DNA of 16,205 nt from Candidatus Segatella intestinihominis. GTDB lineage: Bacteria; Bacteroidota; Bacteroidia; Bacteroidales; Bacteroidaceae. The notes beneath the pieces were generated by a model. It was not told the origin of the DNA. It saw only the letters and a list, made by a program, of their open reading frames with translations, and did not search any database. Position 1 is the stretch's first letter. The number at the start of each line of letters is the position of its first letter. Shown here in pieces: positions 1 through 6,465 of this stretch. A program made the position numbers and the translations under genes. The DNA is taken from contig URLG01000057.1 in assembly GCA_900548535.1 (NCBI GenBank), positions 1 to 16,205 of the forward strand, in the 5' to 3' direction.

Positions 1-113
1 ACTAAAGCCAACGACTGCCACAACCACTTGAAACTCAAAACAAATGCTCTATTTTACTATTTTTTGTCTTTTTAGGCGTTCTTTTATAAAAAAATAGAAG
101 AAAAATCGAATGG

Positions 114-137
114 TTTGGATTTTTTTGATTATATTTG
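114..137 (+). promoter_or_regulatory. Putative Bacteroidota promoter
   Basis: The -7 motif TATATTTG at 130-137 matches the Bacteroidota consensus TAnnTTTG. TTTG at 114-117 may be the -33 element, although the gap is shorter than usual. It would drive a transcript with a leader of roughly 240 bases ahead of the reading frame at 391-948. The call rests on motif match only. Confidence 0.45.
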
Positions 138-180
138 CATCGTGAAACTTTCTGAATACTAATAACTTCAGATAGAATCA

Positions 181-237
181 TGCTAAGGAACTAAGCCAGT
201 AACCTCGGCGTCGGCACCTCATCCGCAAGGATTAGCA
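181..237 (+). promoter_or_regulatory. Possible structured leader RNA
   Basis: TGCTA at 181-185 can pair with TAGCA at 233-237. Directly inside the 3' strand, ATCC (221-224) and GGAT (229-232) form a small stem closed by the tetraloop GCAA (225-228), a GNRA loop. The segment is clearly more GC-rich than the surrounding A/T-rich DNA. Downstream, CTTATG (274-279) and CATAAG (285-290) form a second hairpin with loop ATAAA. This could be a regulatory leader or a small RNA. No known riboswitch family was recognised and the stems are short. Confidence 0.25.
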
Positions 238-390
238 CCCTTCATCGTCTTTTCCTGTCTTTTTTTCTTTTTACTTATGATAAACATAAGAAAGGAAAGA
301 CTCTTAGGTGTGCTATCTGGTACCAAGAAGTACATTCTATGATAGAGCAAAGATGTATACATCGCTATTCTTTCTTACTAAAACAAGAAA

Positions 391-948
391 ATAAAAATAG
401 CGAAAAAACAGAAAAAGGTCTCCCCTGAAGACCTCAAAAAGCGCCTTGCCTTCTTCGAGAAAGCGGCAGCCCAGGGAAAACTCTACGTTGACGCAAGTTT
501 CAACGAGATATCAGAAGAAGAAGTATCTCTTCATGTGAAGGAATACGTATCACAAGTAGATGAGCTCGCCACCTCCAAGTGGCGCAGCAAGATAGCTGCG
601 CTCTGGCAAAAGATCATCTCCGACCCCGACTTCCTCCAGATGCTGATGCCTACTCCCAAGGCTCGCAAGTGTAGAGACTTCAACAAGTATGCAGTGATGC
701 GCATCATGGGCATCCTGATAGCCCACAATGTATATCCAGAGGAGAGCAAGCAGACTACCTTCTGCAATGCCCTGGAGCGCTCCGAGAAACCCGACAACAG
801 TTACCGCTCCTATCTGGGGCAAGGCATCGAAGACCGAAAGCTGCGCAAGCGCCTGGTGGAATACATCGAGCAAGTAGGGAAAATCGCCAAATCACCGAAT
901 GAAAATGCGCCAAATTACCGAACGGATTTGCGCCAAATTACCGAATGA
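391..948 (+). CDS. Hypothetical protein, start uncertain
   Basis: I do not recognise a family. The frame is open from the TAA at 379-381 to the TGA at 946-948, and its composition looks coding throughout: a lysine-rich start (KIAKKQKKVSPEDLKK), then acidic and aromatic stretches, with codon use like the rest of the region. No ATG or TTG lies in frame before the GTG at 535, yet the protein-like sequence clearly continues upstream of it. The apparent first residues (ATA at 391, where homologues may have ATG) suggest a mutated start, an ATA start or an upstream frameshift; a caller using standard starts would begin at 535. No signal peptide or membrane segment is visible. The last 20 or so residues are encoded by the 23-bp repeat array, so the natural C-terminus may have been replaced. 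The gene may be decayed. Confidence 0.55.
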   Translation: MKIAKKQKKVSPEDLKKRLAFFEKAAAQGKLYVDASFNEISEEEVSLHVKEYVSQVDELATSKWRSKIAALWQKIISDPDFLQMLMPTPKARKCRDFNKYAVMRIMGILIAHNVYPEESKQTTFCNALERSEKPDNSYRSYLGQGIEDRKLRKRLVEYIEQVGKIAKSPNENAPNYRTDLRQITE

Positions 949-1044
949 AAATGCGCCAAATCATATAACAAAAATGCGCCAAATCATATAACAAAAATGC
1001 GCCAAATCATATAACAAAAACACGCCAAATCATATAACAGTATA
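884..1044 (+). repeat. Seven tandem 23-bp direct repeats
   Basis: Units begin at 884, 907, 930, 953, 976, 999 and 1022. Each opens with (g)CGCCAAAT. Units 1-3 continue with the variant yACCGAAy, and units 4-7 with CATATAACA. There are no spacers: copies are head to tail and the period is exactly 23. The array begins inside the upstream reading frame, whose stop codon lies in unit 3, and ends about 50 bases before the promoter of the first ATPase gene. A cis-regulatory or protein-binding role for the ATPase is an inference from position. Confidence 0.92.
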
Positions 1045-1076
1045 GTCAAAAATCATAAATATAATTAATTTACATA

Positions 1077-1105
1077 TTGATTTTCAGAAAATTATATTAT
1101 CTTTG
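1077..1105 (+). promoter_or_regulatory. Putative promoter of first ATPase gene
   Basis: TATCTTTG at 1098-1105 matches the Bacteroidota -7 consensus TAnnTTTG. TTG at 1077-1079 lies 18 bases upstream of it, close to the usual spacing of the -33 element. The ATG at 1132 follows about 26 bases later, after an A-rich leader. The 23-bp repeat array ends just upstream. Confidence 0.65.
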
Positions 1106-1131
1106 CAACACAAACATTAATACATAAGAAT

Positions 1132-2415
1132 ATGGAGAATTACAGAGTAAGAATTGCGGATAGTATTTTGGACGAATATCTGGACGCTCTAGGAGCAGTT
1201 TTGATAGAAGGGCCCAAGGCTTGTGGAAAGACCACAACAGCTGAGCAACATGCCAAAAGTATACTCTATATGGATGATCCAGCGCACAAGGAACAATTCC
1301 TACAAATGGCTGATAGCAACATTTCCAATCTACTTGAGGGAGAGACACCACACATGATAGATGAATGGCAATTGGCACCCAAATTATGGGATGCCATACG
1401 CTTCACAGTGGATCATAGACAAGAAGATGGCCAGTTTATTTTAACTGGTTCTGCCGTTCCCTTCACCAATCATGGTGAGATTAGCCATACTGGAACAGGA
1501 CGTTTTGCTTGGCTCAAAATGCGCCCCATGTCATTATGGGAATCGGGAGACTCTAATGGAACTATATCATTAAGTAGTCTATTTGAACAAGAGGACAAGC
1601 CATTTGGCGCTAAGTGCGAAATGAGCATGGAACGACTTGCATTTCTCACGTGTCGCGGTGGATGGCCAAAATCATTAGACAAAAAGACAGAGAATGCAGC
1701 TTTATTGCAAGTTAGAGTATATCTTCAAGCTGTTGTTCACTCGGATATTTCTCGCGTAGATGATGTAGAAAGAAATCCAGATAGAGCATTACACTTATTA
1801 AAAATCTATGCACGTCATCAAGGAGCATCTGTTAGCATAGCCACTATCGCCAAAGATTTAGAGGCTAATGAGGCCGTAACACCAAGCGTCATAACAGTAG
1901 ACTCTTATCTCAACGCCCTACGCAAGATTTTCGTGATAGAGGACATGCCGGCATGGAATCCCAACCTGCGCAGCAAGACTGCCATTCGCACGTCAGACAC
2001 TCGCTATTTCGTAGACCCTTCCATTGCCGTGGCAGCATTGGGCTTAGGTCCCAAGGACCTCATCAACGACCTCAACACCTTCGGCTTGCTCTTCGAGACG
2101 ATGTGCGTGAGAGACCTCCGAGTATATGCCGATGCCTTGGGCGGCACAGTATATCATTATCGAGACAAGAACGGCTTGGAGTGTGATGCCGTGGTGCATC
2201 TGCGCAATGGCTCCTACGGCTTGGTAGAAATCAAGCTTGGCGGAGACAAACTGGTAGCCGAAGGTGCCGCTTCGCTCCTGAAGCTAGCCTCCAAGATAGA
2301 CACCACCAAGATGAAGGCCCCTTCCTTCATGATGGTGCTCACGGGTGTAGGCGAATATGCCTACCAGCGCACCGATGGTGTATTCGTAGTGCCAGTGGGC
2401 TGCCTGAAAGACTAA
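1132..2415 (+). CDS. AAA ATPase, DUF4143 / COG1373 family
   Basis: This 427-residue protein belongs to the predicted AAA-type ATPases with a C-terminal DUF4143 domain, whose cellular role is generally unknown. A Walker A loop is visible at residues 27-34 (GPKACGKT), a variant of the usual GARQVGKT. A Walker B-like motif HMIDEWQ has D77 and E78, and a sensor-like LTGSA lies at 104-108. The C-terminal part ends in a pattern resembling the PD-(D/E)XK nuclease fold (D352 and E366-x-K368); catalysis by it is unproven. Length is normal for the family. The second half, from about base 1900, has a markedly higher G/C third-position content than the first half, suggesting a mosaic gene. A 23-bp repeat array and a TAnnTTTG promoter precede it, and a paralogue lies 201 bases downstream. 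No signal peptide, so probably cytoplasmic. Confidence 0.88.
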   Translation: MENYRVRIADSILDEYLDALGAVLIEGPKACGKTTTAEQHAKSILYMDDPAHKEQFLQMADSNISNLLEGETPHMIDEWQLAPKLWDAIRFTVDHRQEDGQFILTGSAVPFTNHGEISHTGTGRFAWLKMRPMSLWESGDSNGTISLSSLFEQEDKPFGAKCEMSMERLAFLTCRGGWPKSLDKKTENAALLQVRVYLQAVVHSDISRVDDVERNPDRALHLLKIYARHQGASVSIATIAKDLEANEAVTPSVITVDSYLNALRKIFVIEDMPAWNPNLRSKTAIRTSDTRYFVDPSIAVAALGLGPKDLINDLNTFGLLFETMCVRDLRVYADALGGTVYHYRDKNGLECDAVVHLRNGSYGLVEIKLGGDKLVAEGAASLLKLASKIDTTKMKAPSFMMVLTGVGEYAYQRTDGVFVVPVGCLKD

Positions 2416-2464
2416 CTTAACGGTAATCGGTGATTGAAAGCGATGCTATTTTTCTGATTGTAAG

Positions 2465-2572
2465 TTTGGATTTGGTCTGAAAAACGCCACATTTACTTTG
2501 GATTTGGTCTAAAAACATCTGTTTTTTACTTTGGATTTGCACAAAAAATCCTCAGTTTTTGCTTTGGATTTG
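2465..2572 (+). repeat. Four direct repeats of about 33 bp
   Basis: The core TTTGGATTTG recurs exactly at 2465-2474, 2497-2506, 2530-2539 and 2563-2572, at periods of 32, 33 and 33. The first two copies share the longer tail ggTCTrAAAAA, and copies 2-3 share a preceding TTAC. The last core overlaps the position expected for the -33 element of the next promoter, with TTTG at 2563-2566. The sequence is unrelated to the 23-bp array upstream of the other ATPase gene. A regulatory role is inferred from position. Confidence 0.85.
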
Positions 2573-2591
2573 AAAAATATTTGTATCTTTG
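2563..2591 (+). promoter_or_regulatory. Putative promoter of second ATPase gene
   Basis: TATCTTTG at 2584-2591 matches the Bacteroidota -7 box, and TTTG at 2563-2566, within the fourth repeat copy, can serve as the -33 box 17 bases upstream. The ATG at 2617 follows after 25 bases. The same -7 sequence, TATCTTTGCA, precedes the other ATPase gene. Confidence 0.65.
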
Positions 2592-2616
2592 CACCTGAAA
2601 ATTAATAACAAAGCTT

Positions 2617-3957
2617 ATGTTTGATAGAATAGCTATAAGATATTTGCGCCAATGGGCAGAGAAGGAAGAGCGAAAGCCGCTGGTGTTGCGCGGAGCCCGA
2701 CAAGTAGGAAAGACCACCTTGGTGAATCTCTTCGCCAAGGACTTCGACTCATATATCTATCTCAACTTGGAGGAGATGGACGTGGCAGCACTTTTTGCAG
2801 CCGACTATCCCTTTGAGGACCTGGTGGCAGGTATTTTTTTCAAGGCAAATGTGAGTCAGGACACAACCAAGCGCACCTTGATCTTTATTGACGAGATACA
2901 GAATGAGCCTAAGGCTGTACAAGCTCTACGCTATTTTTATGAGAAGCGTCCTGATCTGTATGTCATTGCGGCAGGTTCTCTCTTGGAAAGTTTGATGAGC
3001 AGGCATATATCATTTCCTGTAGGCAGGGTGGAATATATGGCTTTGCACCCTTGTACGTTCGAAGAGTTTCTGATAGCTATGGGGCAAAATGCCTTAGCAG
3101 ATAGTGTTGCCAAATTGAGTGTGCCGAAGTCATTGCATTCTTATGTCATGGATTTGTTTAGGAAGTATATGATAGTGGGCGGTTTGCCCGAGGCAGTTGC
3201 TAATTATGCAAAGTATCAGGATTTTGTGCGCCTGAATGACGTGTTCAATTCTTTGCTTTCAGGCTATCGTGATGATGTGGAGAAGTATGCAAGCAAGCCC
3301 AAGGACCAGGATGCTATCCGATATATCTTGAATTATGGGTGGACTTTTGCGGGTCATCGCATACAGTTTGCCAAGTTTACTGGCAGCAGTTTTAAGTCAG
3401 CTGATGTGAGCAATGCGTTCCGCACTTTGGAGAAGACGCTCCTCTTGGAGTTGGTATATCCCCAAACCAGTGTTTCTTTTCCTATTTTGCCCGACCTAAA
3501 GAAGAGCCCCAAGCTGCTTTGGCTGGATACGGGCTTGGTCAACCATGTGGCTGGAATGCAAGAAGAGCTGTTGTTTTCCACGGATTCGGATGAACTTTGG
3601 AATGGCGACATAGCCGAGCATATCGTAGCGCAAGAGTTATTGGGTGCAACCGTGACTTTTGGTGAGAAGCGAATGTTTTGGGTTCGTGATGCCCGAAATT
3701 CTCAGGCAGAGGTAGATTTTTTGATTCGCTACCAGTCACATCTTTTGCCGATAGAGGTAAAGACGGGAAATAACTCCAAGTTGAAATCTCTTCATCTCTT
3801 CATGGAAGAATCAAGAGAGAAGATAGCCCTTCGCCTTTGGAATGGTCCGATGTCATCAGATACCATCACCAAGCAGAATGGGGATTCCTTCATCTTGTAT
3901 AACATACCATTATATTATTCAGGTCATTTGGATAAGTTTTTGGCTGGTGTTGTCTAA
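2617..3957 (+). CDS. AAA ATPase, DUF4143 / COG1373 family
   Basis: This 446-residue protein is a canonical member of the AAA ATPase family with a C-terminal DUF4143 domain. Walker A GARQVGKT is at residues 26-33, Walker B LIFIDEIQ has D92 and E93, and a sensor-like AAGSLLE lies at 118-124. The C-terminal domain contains E365-x-D367 and E380-V-K382, a PD-(D/E)XK-like arrangement. It shares domain order with the preceding ATPase, but the Walker regions differ clearly, so the two are diverged paralogues and not a recent duplication. The first 70 codons or so are G/C-rich at third positions; the remainder is more A/T-rich. It has its own promoter and private repeat array. A convergent hairpin lies after the stop. 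Predicted cytoplasmic; substrate unknown. Confidence 0.93.
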   Translation: MFDRIAIRYLRQWAEKEERKPLVLRGARQVGKTTLVNLFAKDFDSYIYLNLEEMDVAALFAADYPFEDLVAGIFFKANVSQDTTKRTLIFIDEIQNEPKAVQALRYFYEKRPDLYVIAAGSLLESLMSRHISFPVGRVEYMALHPCTFEEFLIAMGQNALADSVAKLSVPKSLHSYVMDLFRKYMIVGGLPEAVANYAKYQDFVRLNDVFNSLLSGYRDDVEKYASKPKDQDAIRYILNYGWTFAGHRIQFAKFTGSSFKSADVSNAFRTLEKTLLLELVYPQTSVSFPILPDLKKSPKLLWLDTGLVNHVAGMQEELLFSTDSDELWNGDIAEHIVAQELLGATVTFGEKRMFWVRDARNSQAEVDFLIRYQSHLLPIEVKTGNNSKLKSLHLFMEESREKIALRLWNGPMSSDTITKQNGDSFILYNIPLYYSGHLDKFLAGVV

Positions 3958-4015
3958 GAGGAATATGCAGAAATTGGGCGTTGAGTTTTAGGTATACTGA
4001 AGTTCATTGTTTTGA

Positions 4016-4042
4016 GCTATGCGGATGAAATAAAACAGTTCA
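4016..4042. terminator. Bidirectional terminator-like hairpin
   Basis: GCTATGCGG at 4016-4024 pairs perfectly with CCGCATAGC at 4034-4042. Inside it, TGAA and TTCA pair after one mismatch, leaving a short loop. It lies between the convergent ends of the second ATPase gene (plus) and the membrane-protein gene (minus). A strong T-run is lacking on either side, so it may be a weak terminator or an mRNA end stabiliser. Confidence 0.6.
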
Positions 4043-4061
4043 CCCGCATAGCCATTTGATC

Positions 4062-5165
4062 CTAGTCCACTCGATGGTATGTATCTTCCAAATCGGACTT
4101 GCTATAAGTATGACCATCACTGCCACGGTAAAGGCGTTGCTTACATAATGGAGCAAGAGCAATGCAGCCTGCCGTGAATAAGATGATTTCCAACAGCAAC
4201 TTGAAGAGCATAAGGATAACTCCCCAGATTGCAATCAAAACTCCAATGATATATATGATGGAGAAAAGTGTTGCAACCAAGGCTTGTTTTTTCTCCAACA
4301 ACTCTAAGTTGCGTCTGTAAGCTATATATATACCGCCCACAAGGGTAAGTAGGAATAATATCAGTCCTATTCCGTCGCAAAGAGCTCCCTTCCATCCAAA
4401 CCACCACTGCACAATGACGAAATAGGCTATGACTACTGGGATACATGCCAGTAAACCTATGGCAGCAGGAAATATGCTTAGACGTGTAGTTTCAATATCG
4501 TCTTCCTCGTCAAAAAGAACATTCTCAAATAATTTAAATGAAAGTATCTGATACAGCATAATCAGCACCATTGGCAGTATGCGTAGCCATGACCCGAAGA
4601 ATCCAAAGCGCTCTTTGTCGCACCACCAGAAGAAATCTCCTCCCATATACCAAAATCCCACAATCTCGATGATAGCCAACAAGGCCATGCTTGCAGGCAA
4701 GGCTTTTATCACATAGCGACGTAGCTTTTTATTCTTATTGTATAACTTATAAAGAATAAAAGTGAAGACGGTTAAAACAACCATCATCACCAAAGGTGTA
4801 TAAGTGGCAAAGAAATGTCCTATGGCAGTATGCTTCTTAACAATATCATCGCTCTGTGGATTTTCCACATCATCCGCATTGTTGGCAGAAAATTTGAGTG
4901 CATCTTGAGATACCATATAAGTCTTTCCATCATGATTAAAAGCTACATAGAAGCTATTGCTTGTCTTACCACACGACTCAATCTCCAATCCTTTTTCTAG
5001 AGAAACATGTTGAAGAGGTTCAGCTAGTTTCCACACGGTGTCAGCCTTGACTGCCACACTACATTTCACGGAATCGCCAAAGAGCGGATCGAGTACAAAC
5101 TTTTGGGCAGAGATAGACAGGCTGCTCAATAGCGTGATCAACAGAATAAAAATACGATGTTTCAT
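4062..5165 (-). CDS. Multispanning membrane protein, unknown function
   Basis: I do not recognise a family for this 367-residue protein. A signal peptide is clear (MKHR, then a hydrophobic core to about residue 20, ending ISAQ). Residues 21-100 form a small soluble region, probably periplasmic, with a beta-rich pattern that could be SH3-like (VWKLAEP, GLEIESC); that fold is a guess. At least six hydrophobic spans follow near 121-140, 155-173, 190-210, 232-252, 262-282 and 296-338. The stretch YMGGDFFWWCDKERFGFFGSW between spans 2 and 3 is unusually aromatic. A charged segment (FDEEDDIE) separates spans 3 and 4. It has its own promoter and no co-directional neighbour, so context gives no functional clue. 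Confidence 0.8.
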   Translation of the reverse strand: MKHRIFILLITLLSSLSISAQKFVLDPLFGDSVKCSVAVKADTVWKLAEPLQHVSLEKGLEIESCGKTSNSFYVAFNHDGKTYMVSQDALKFSANNADDVENPQSDDIVKKHTAIGHFFATYTPLVMMVVLTVFTFILYKLYNKNKKLRRYVIKALPASMALLAIIEIVGFWYMGGDFFWWCDKERFGFFGSWLRILPMVLIMLYQILSFKLFENVLFDEEDDIETTRLSIFPAAIGLLACIPVVIAYFVIVQWWFGWKGALCDGIGLILFLLTLVGGIYIAYRRNLELLEKKQALVATLFSIIYIIGVLIAIWGVILMLFKLLLEIILFTAGCIALAPLCKQRLYRGSDGHTYSKSDLEDTYHRVD

Positions 5166-5230
5166 ACGTTCTACTTTTTTGATTTTTAGTCACACGAAGT
5201 TGACTAGGTTAATACTTAGAATTTGTCTCG

Positions 5231-5270
5231 TGCAAAGTTAGCGATTTTTTCTTCTCCTCATGTTGCAAAT
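5231..5270 (-). promoter_or_regulatory. Putative promoter of membrane-protein gene
   Basis: On the minus strand TAACTTTG (5240 down to 5233) matches the -7 consensus TAnnTTTG, and TTTG at 5269-5266 could be the -33 element, with a spacing a little longer than usual. The start codon at 5165 lies about 65 bases downstream. The surrounding 5166-5464 region otherwise holds only the plus-strand promoter and dyad described separately. Confidence 0.5.
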
Positions 5271-5352
5271 GATAAATATTCTACGCCAAATGGTAAAAAC
5301 GTATAGTATGAATTGTAAAAAGAGTCATCGCTTGAGGATATACCTTTTAACC

Positions 5353-5402
5353 TTTTGATAAAATGCATTCTTTTTATCAGAATCCGCACCGCAGTACCTT
5401 TG
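5353..5402 (+). promoter_or_regulatory. Promoter with inverted repeat, accessory cluster
   Basis: TACCTTTG at 5395-5402 matches the Bacteroidota -7 box. Centred about 28 bases upstream is a dyad: TGATAAAA (5356-5363) and TTTTATCA (5372-5379) are exact inverted copies, extendable outward by one G-T and two A-T pairs to 5353-5382. Its position over the -33 region suggests a repressor or activator site for the cluster that starts at 5465. A small leader hairpin, AGCGG/CCGCT (5440-5453), follows. The role is inferred from position. Confidence 0.5.
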
Positions 5403-5464
5403 CACCAGCGATTCGAAAATAAGACCCCGCCCTGAAGGAAGCGGAGAACCGCTAGTAGTGAACA

Positions 5465-6070
5465 ATGAACAATAATAGTAATGTAAACGAAGCTCAGAAC
5501 GCTAAGAAGATGACTGAGCGCACTGGCAAGAACTGCAAGGTGAAGACGATGGAAATCAAACTCGTGAGAATAGCCAAACGACAGACTTACACCATCGGAG
5601 CCCTCTATCTGGACGATGAGCCTTGGCGACTCTGCGACACACTGGAGCCTCGCTGCCGCAACTTCAACTTCCACGCTACCGATGGTCCTCTGGACCGCAG
5701 CCTGAAGGTGCAACTAGCCAAGGAGCGTGGCATCAAGAAACATGGCAAGGGCACTGCACTGGGCAAAACTGCCATACCAGAGGGCAGATACAAGGTGGTG
5801 ATGGCAGGCTCGGAGAAGTTTGGCAGGCCATTGCCACTGCTGCTCAATGTGCCGGGATTCTCGGGCATCCGCATCCACATGGGCAATTATCCACAGGACA
5901 CCGAGGGCTGCATCTTGGTGGGCGTCAATGAGAAACGAGGCATGGTGCTCAACTCCACCCACTGGCTCATGGTACTCAACGATGAGATCAACATGGCACT
6001 GGCTGATGGCAAGCAGGTGTATATCACCATCACCAGCAGCAAGGGATGCATCGACCCGCTCACTGACTAA
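5465..6070 (+). CDS. DUF5675 family protein
   Basis: The sequence resembles the DUF5675 family, small proteins of unknown function found in phage and Bacteroidota accessory regions. The diagnostic stretches are YTIGALYLDD (about 42-51), LCDTLE (56-61), AIPEGRY (103-109), IRIHMGN (135-141) and EGCILVG (147-153). The last two, with H138 and C149, superficially recall the His/Cys pattern of L,D-transpeptidases, but homology is not established. The family core begins at Met29 (base 5549, MEIKLVRI). The ATG at 5465 adds 28 polar residues and lies inside a short repeat (GAACAAT twice), so translation may really start at 5549. No signal peptide. It is the first gene of a four-gene plus-strand cluster containing a primase-helicase-like protein and a second, divergent DUF5675-like protein. 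Confidence 0.75.
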   Translation: MNNNSNVNEAQNAKKMTERTGKNCKVKTMEIKLVRIAKRQTYTIGALYLDDEPWRLCDTLEPRCRNFNFHATDGPLDRSLKVQLAKERGIKKHGKGTALGKTAIPEGRYKVVMAGSEKFGRPLPLLLNVPGFSGIRIHMGNYPQDTEGCILVGVNEKRGMVLNSTHWLMVLNDEINMALADGKQVYITITSSKGCIDPLTD

Positions 6071-6111
6071 CTGACTAATAATGAATAATTGATAATTAAT
6101 AATGAATAATT
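6063..6111 (+). repeat. Short direct repeats between cluster genes
   Basis: CTGACTAA is tandemly duplicated at 6063-6070 and 6071-6078, and the first copy contains the stop codon of the DUF5675 gene. TAATGAATAATT then occurs at 6079-6090 and again at 6100-6111, abutting the ATG of the next gene at 6112. The whole 41-base intergenic space is thus made of repeats. Confidence 0.8.
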
Positions 6112-6465
6112 ATGGCAAAGCAAATTAACATGAACATGAACGCCACTCACATTGAGCTTTCAGGCACAGCGTTTCTCGACGACAACAAGTACTTCCTCTT
6201 CTCACCCGACTATCCAGTGCCAGGCAAGCTCAGCAGCTTCCGCCGCCATGGCATCATCCAGCAGATGAGCGATGGCACCATCGACTGCGTGATACAGAAG
6301 GCAAAGCACAGCAAGAGCGTGAAAATCAAGAAACTGCGCCATGGGTCCCTCTCAGCCACCAGCGACCAAGCCATCTTGCTCTATCTCAAGGTGTACAAGA
6401 AGGAAGGAGTGGACATCGCCGAGGCTCTAAGACAGGATGCCATCGAGGCTATCGAAAGTTTGTAA
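6112..6465 (+). CDS. Hypothetical protein, 117 residues
   Basis: No family recognised. The protein is soluble and mixed in charge, with no signal peptide or membrane segment. Its middle (DNKYFLFSPDYPVPGKLSSFRRHGIIQQMSDGTIDCVIQ, described here only by its ends DNKYFLF and DCVIQ) suggests beta strands. A basic patch (KAKHSKSVKIKKLRHG, about 64-79) could bind nucleic acid or a partner. The C-terminal 40 residues look helical. It lies between the first DUF5675 gene and the primase-helicase gene, 75 bases before the latter, apparently in one transcript, so it may be a cofactor of that protein. In related Bacteroidales clusters this slot is often held by small HU-like or DUF4248 proteins, which this does not obviously match. 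Confidence 0.75.
   Translation: MAKQINMNMNATHIELSGTAFLDDNKYFLFSPDYPVPGKLSSFRRHGIIQQMSDGTIDCVIQKAKHSKSVKIKKLRHGSLSATSDQAILLYLKVYKKEGVDIAEALRQDAIEAIESL

Larger units (their letters stand above)
1..390. other. Gene-poor left edge and leader region
   Basis: About 390 bases without a convincing gene. An open frame at positions 2-31 ending in TGA could be the last residues of a gene lying mostly outside the window, but it is too short to judge. Bases 45-110 are T- and A-rich. A promoter-like motif follows near 114-137, then a possibly structured transcript region (181-237), a pyrimidine-rich stretch and a small hairpin (274-290). Short open frames starting at 277 (21 codons) and 339 (about 29 codons) carry no recognisable feature. 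Confidence 0.5.

Noticed and set aside
2..31. C-terminus of an upstream plus-strand gene
   Set aside because: Nine codons before a TGA are too few. Another frame stays open as well, so no call can be supported.
277..342. 21-residue leader peptide ORF
   Set aside because: It is in the same frame as the 391-948 sequence but is separated from it by three stops, and it shows no conserved feature. It may be chance in an A-rich region.
884..1044. CRISPR array
   Set aside because: Units follow each other without spacers and the period is 23 throughout, so these are tandem direct repeats. No cas gene is present.
1132..3957. Toxin-antitoxin pair
   Set aside because: Both genes encode full-length AAA ATPases of the same family with separate promoters. 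Neither the sizes nor the domains fit a toxin-antitoxin operon.
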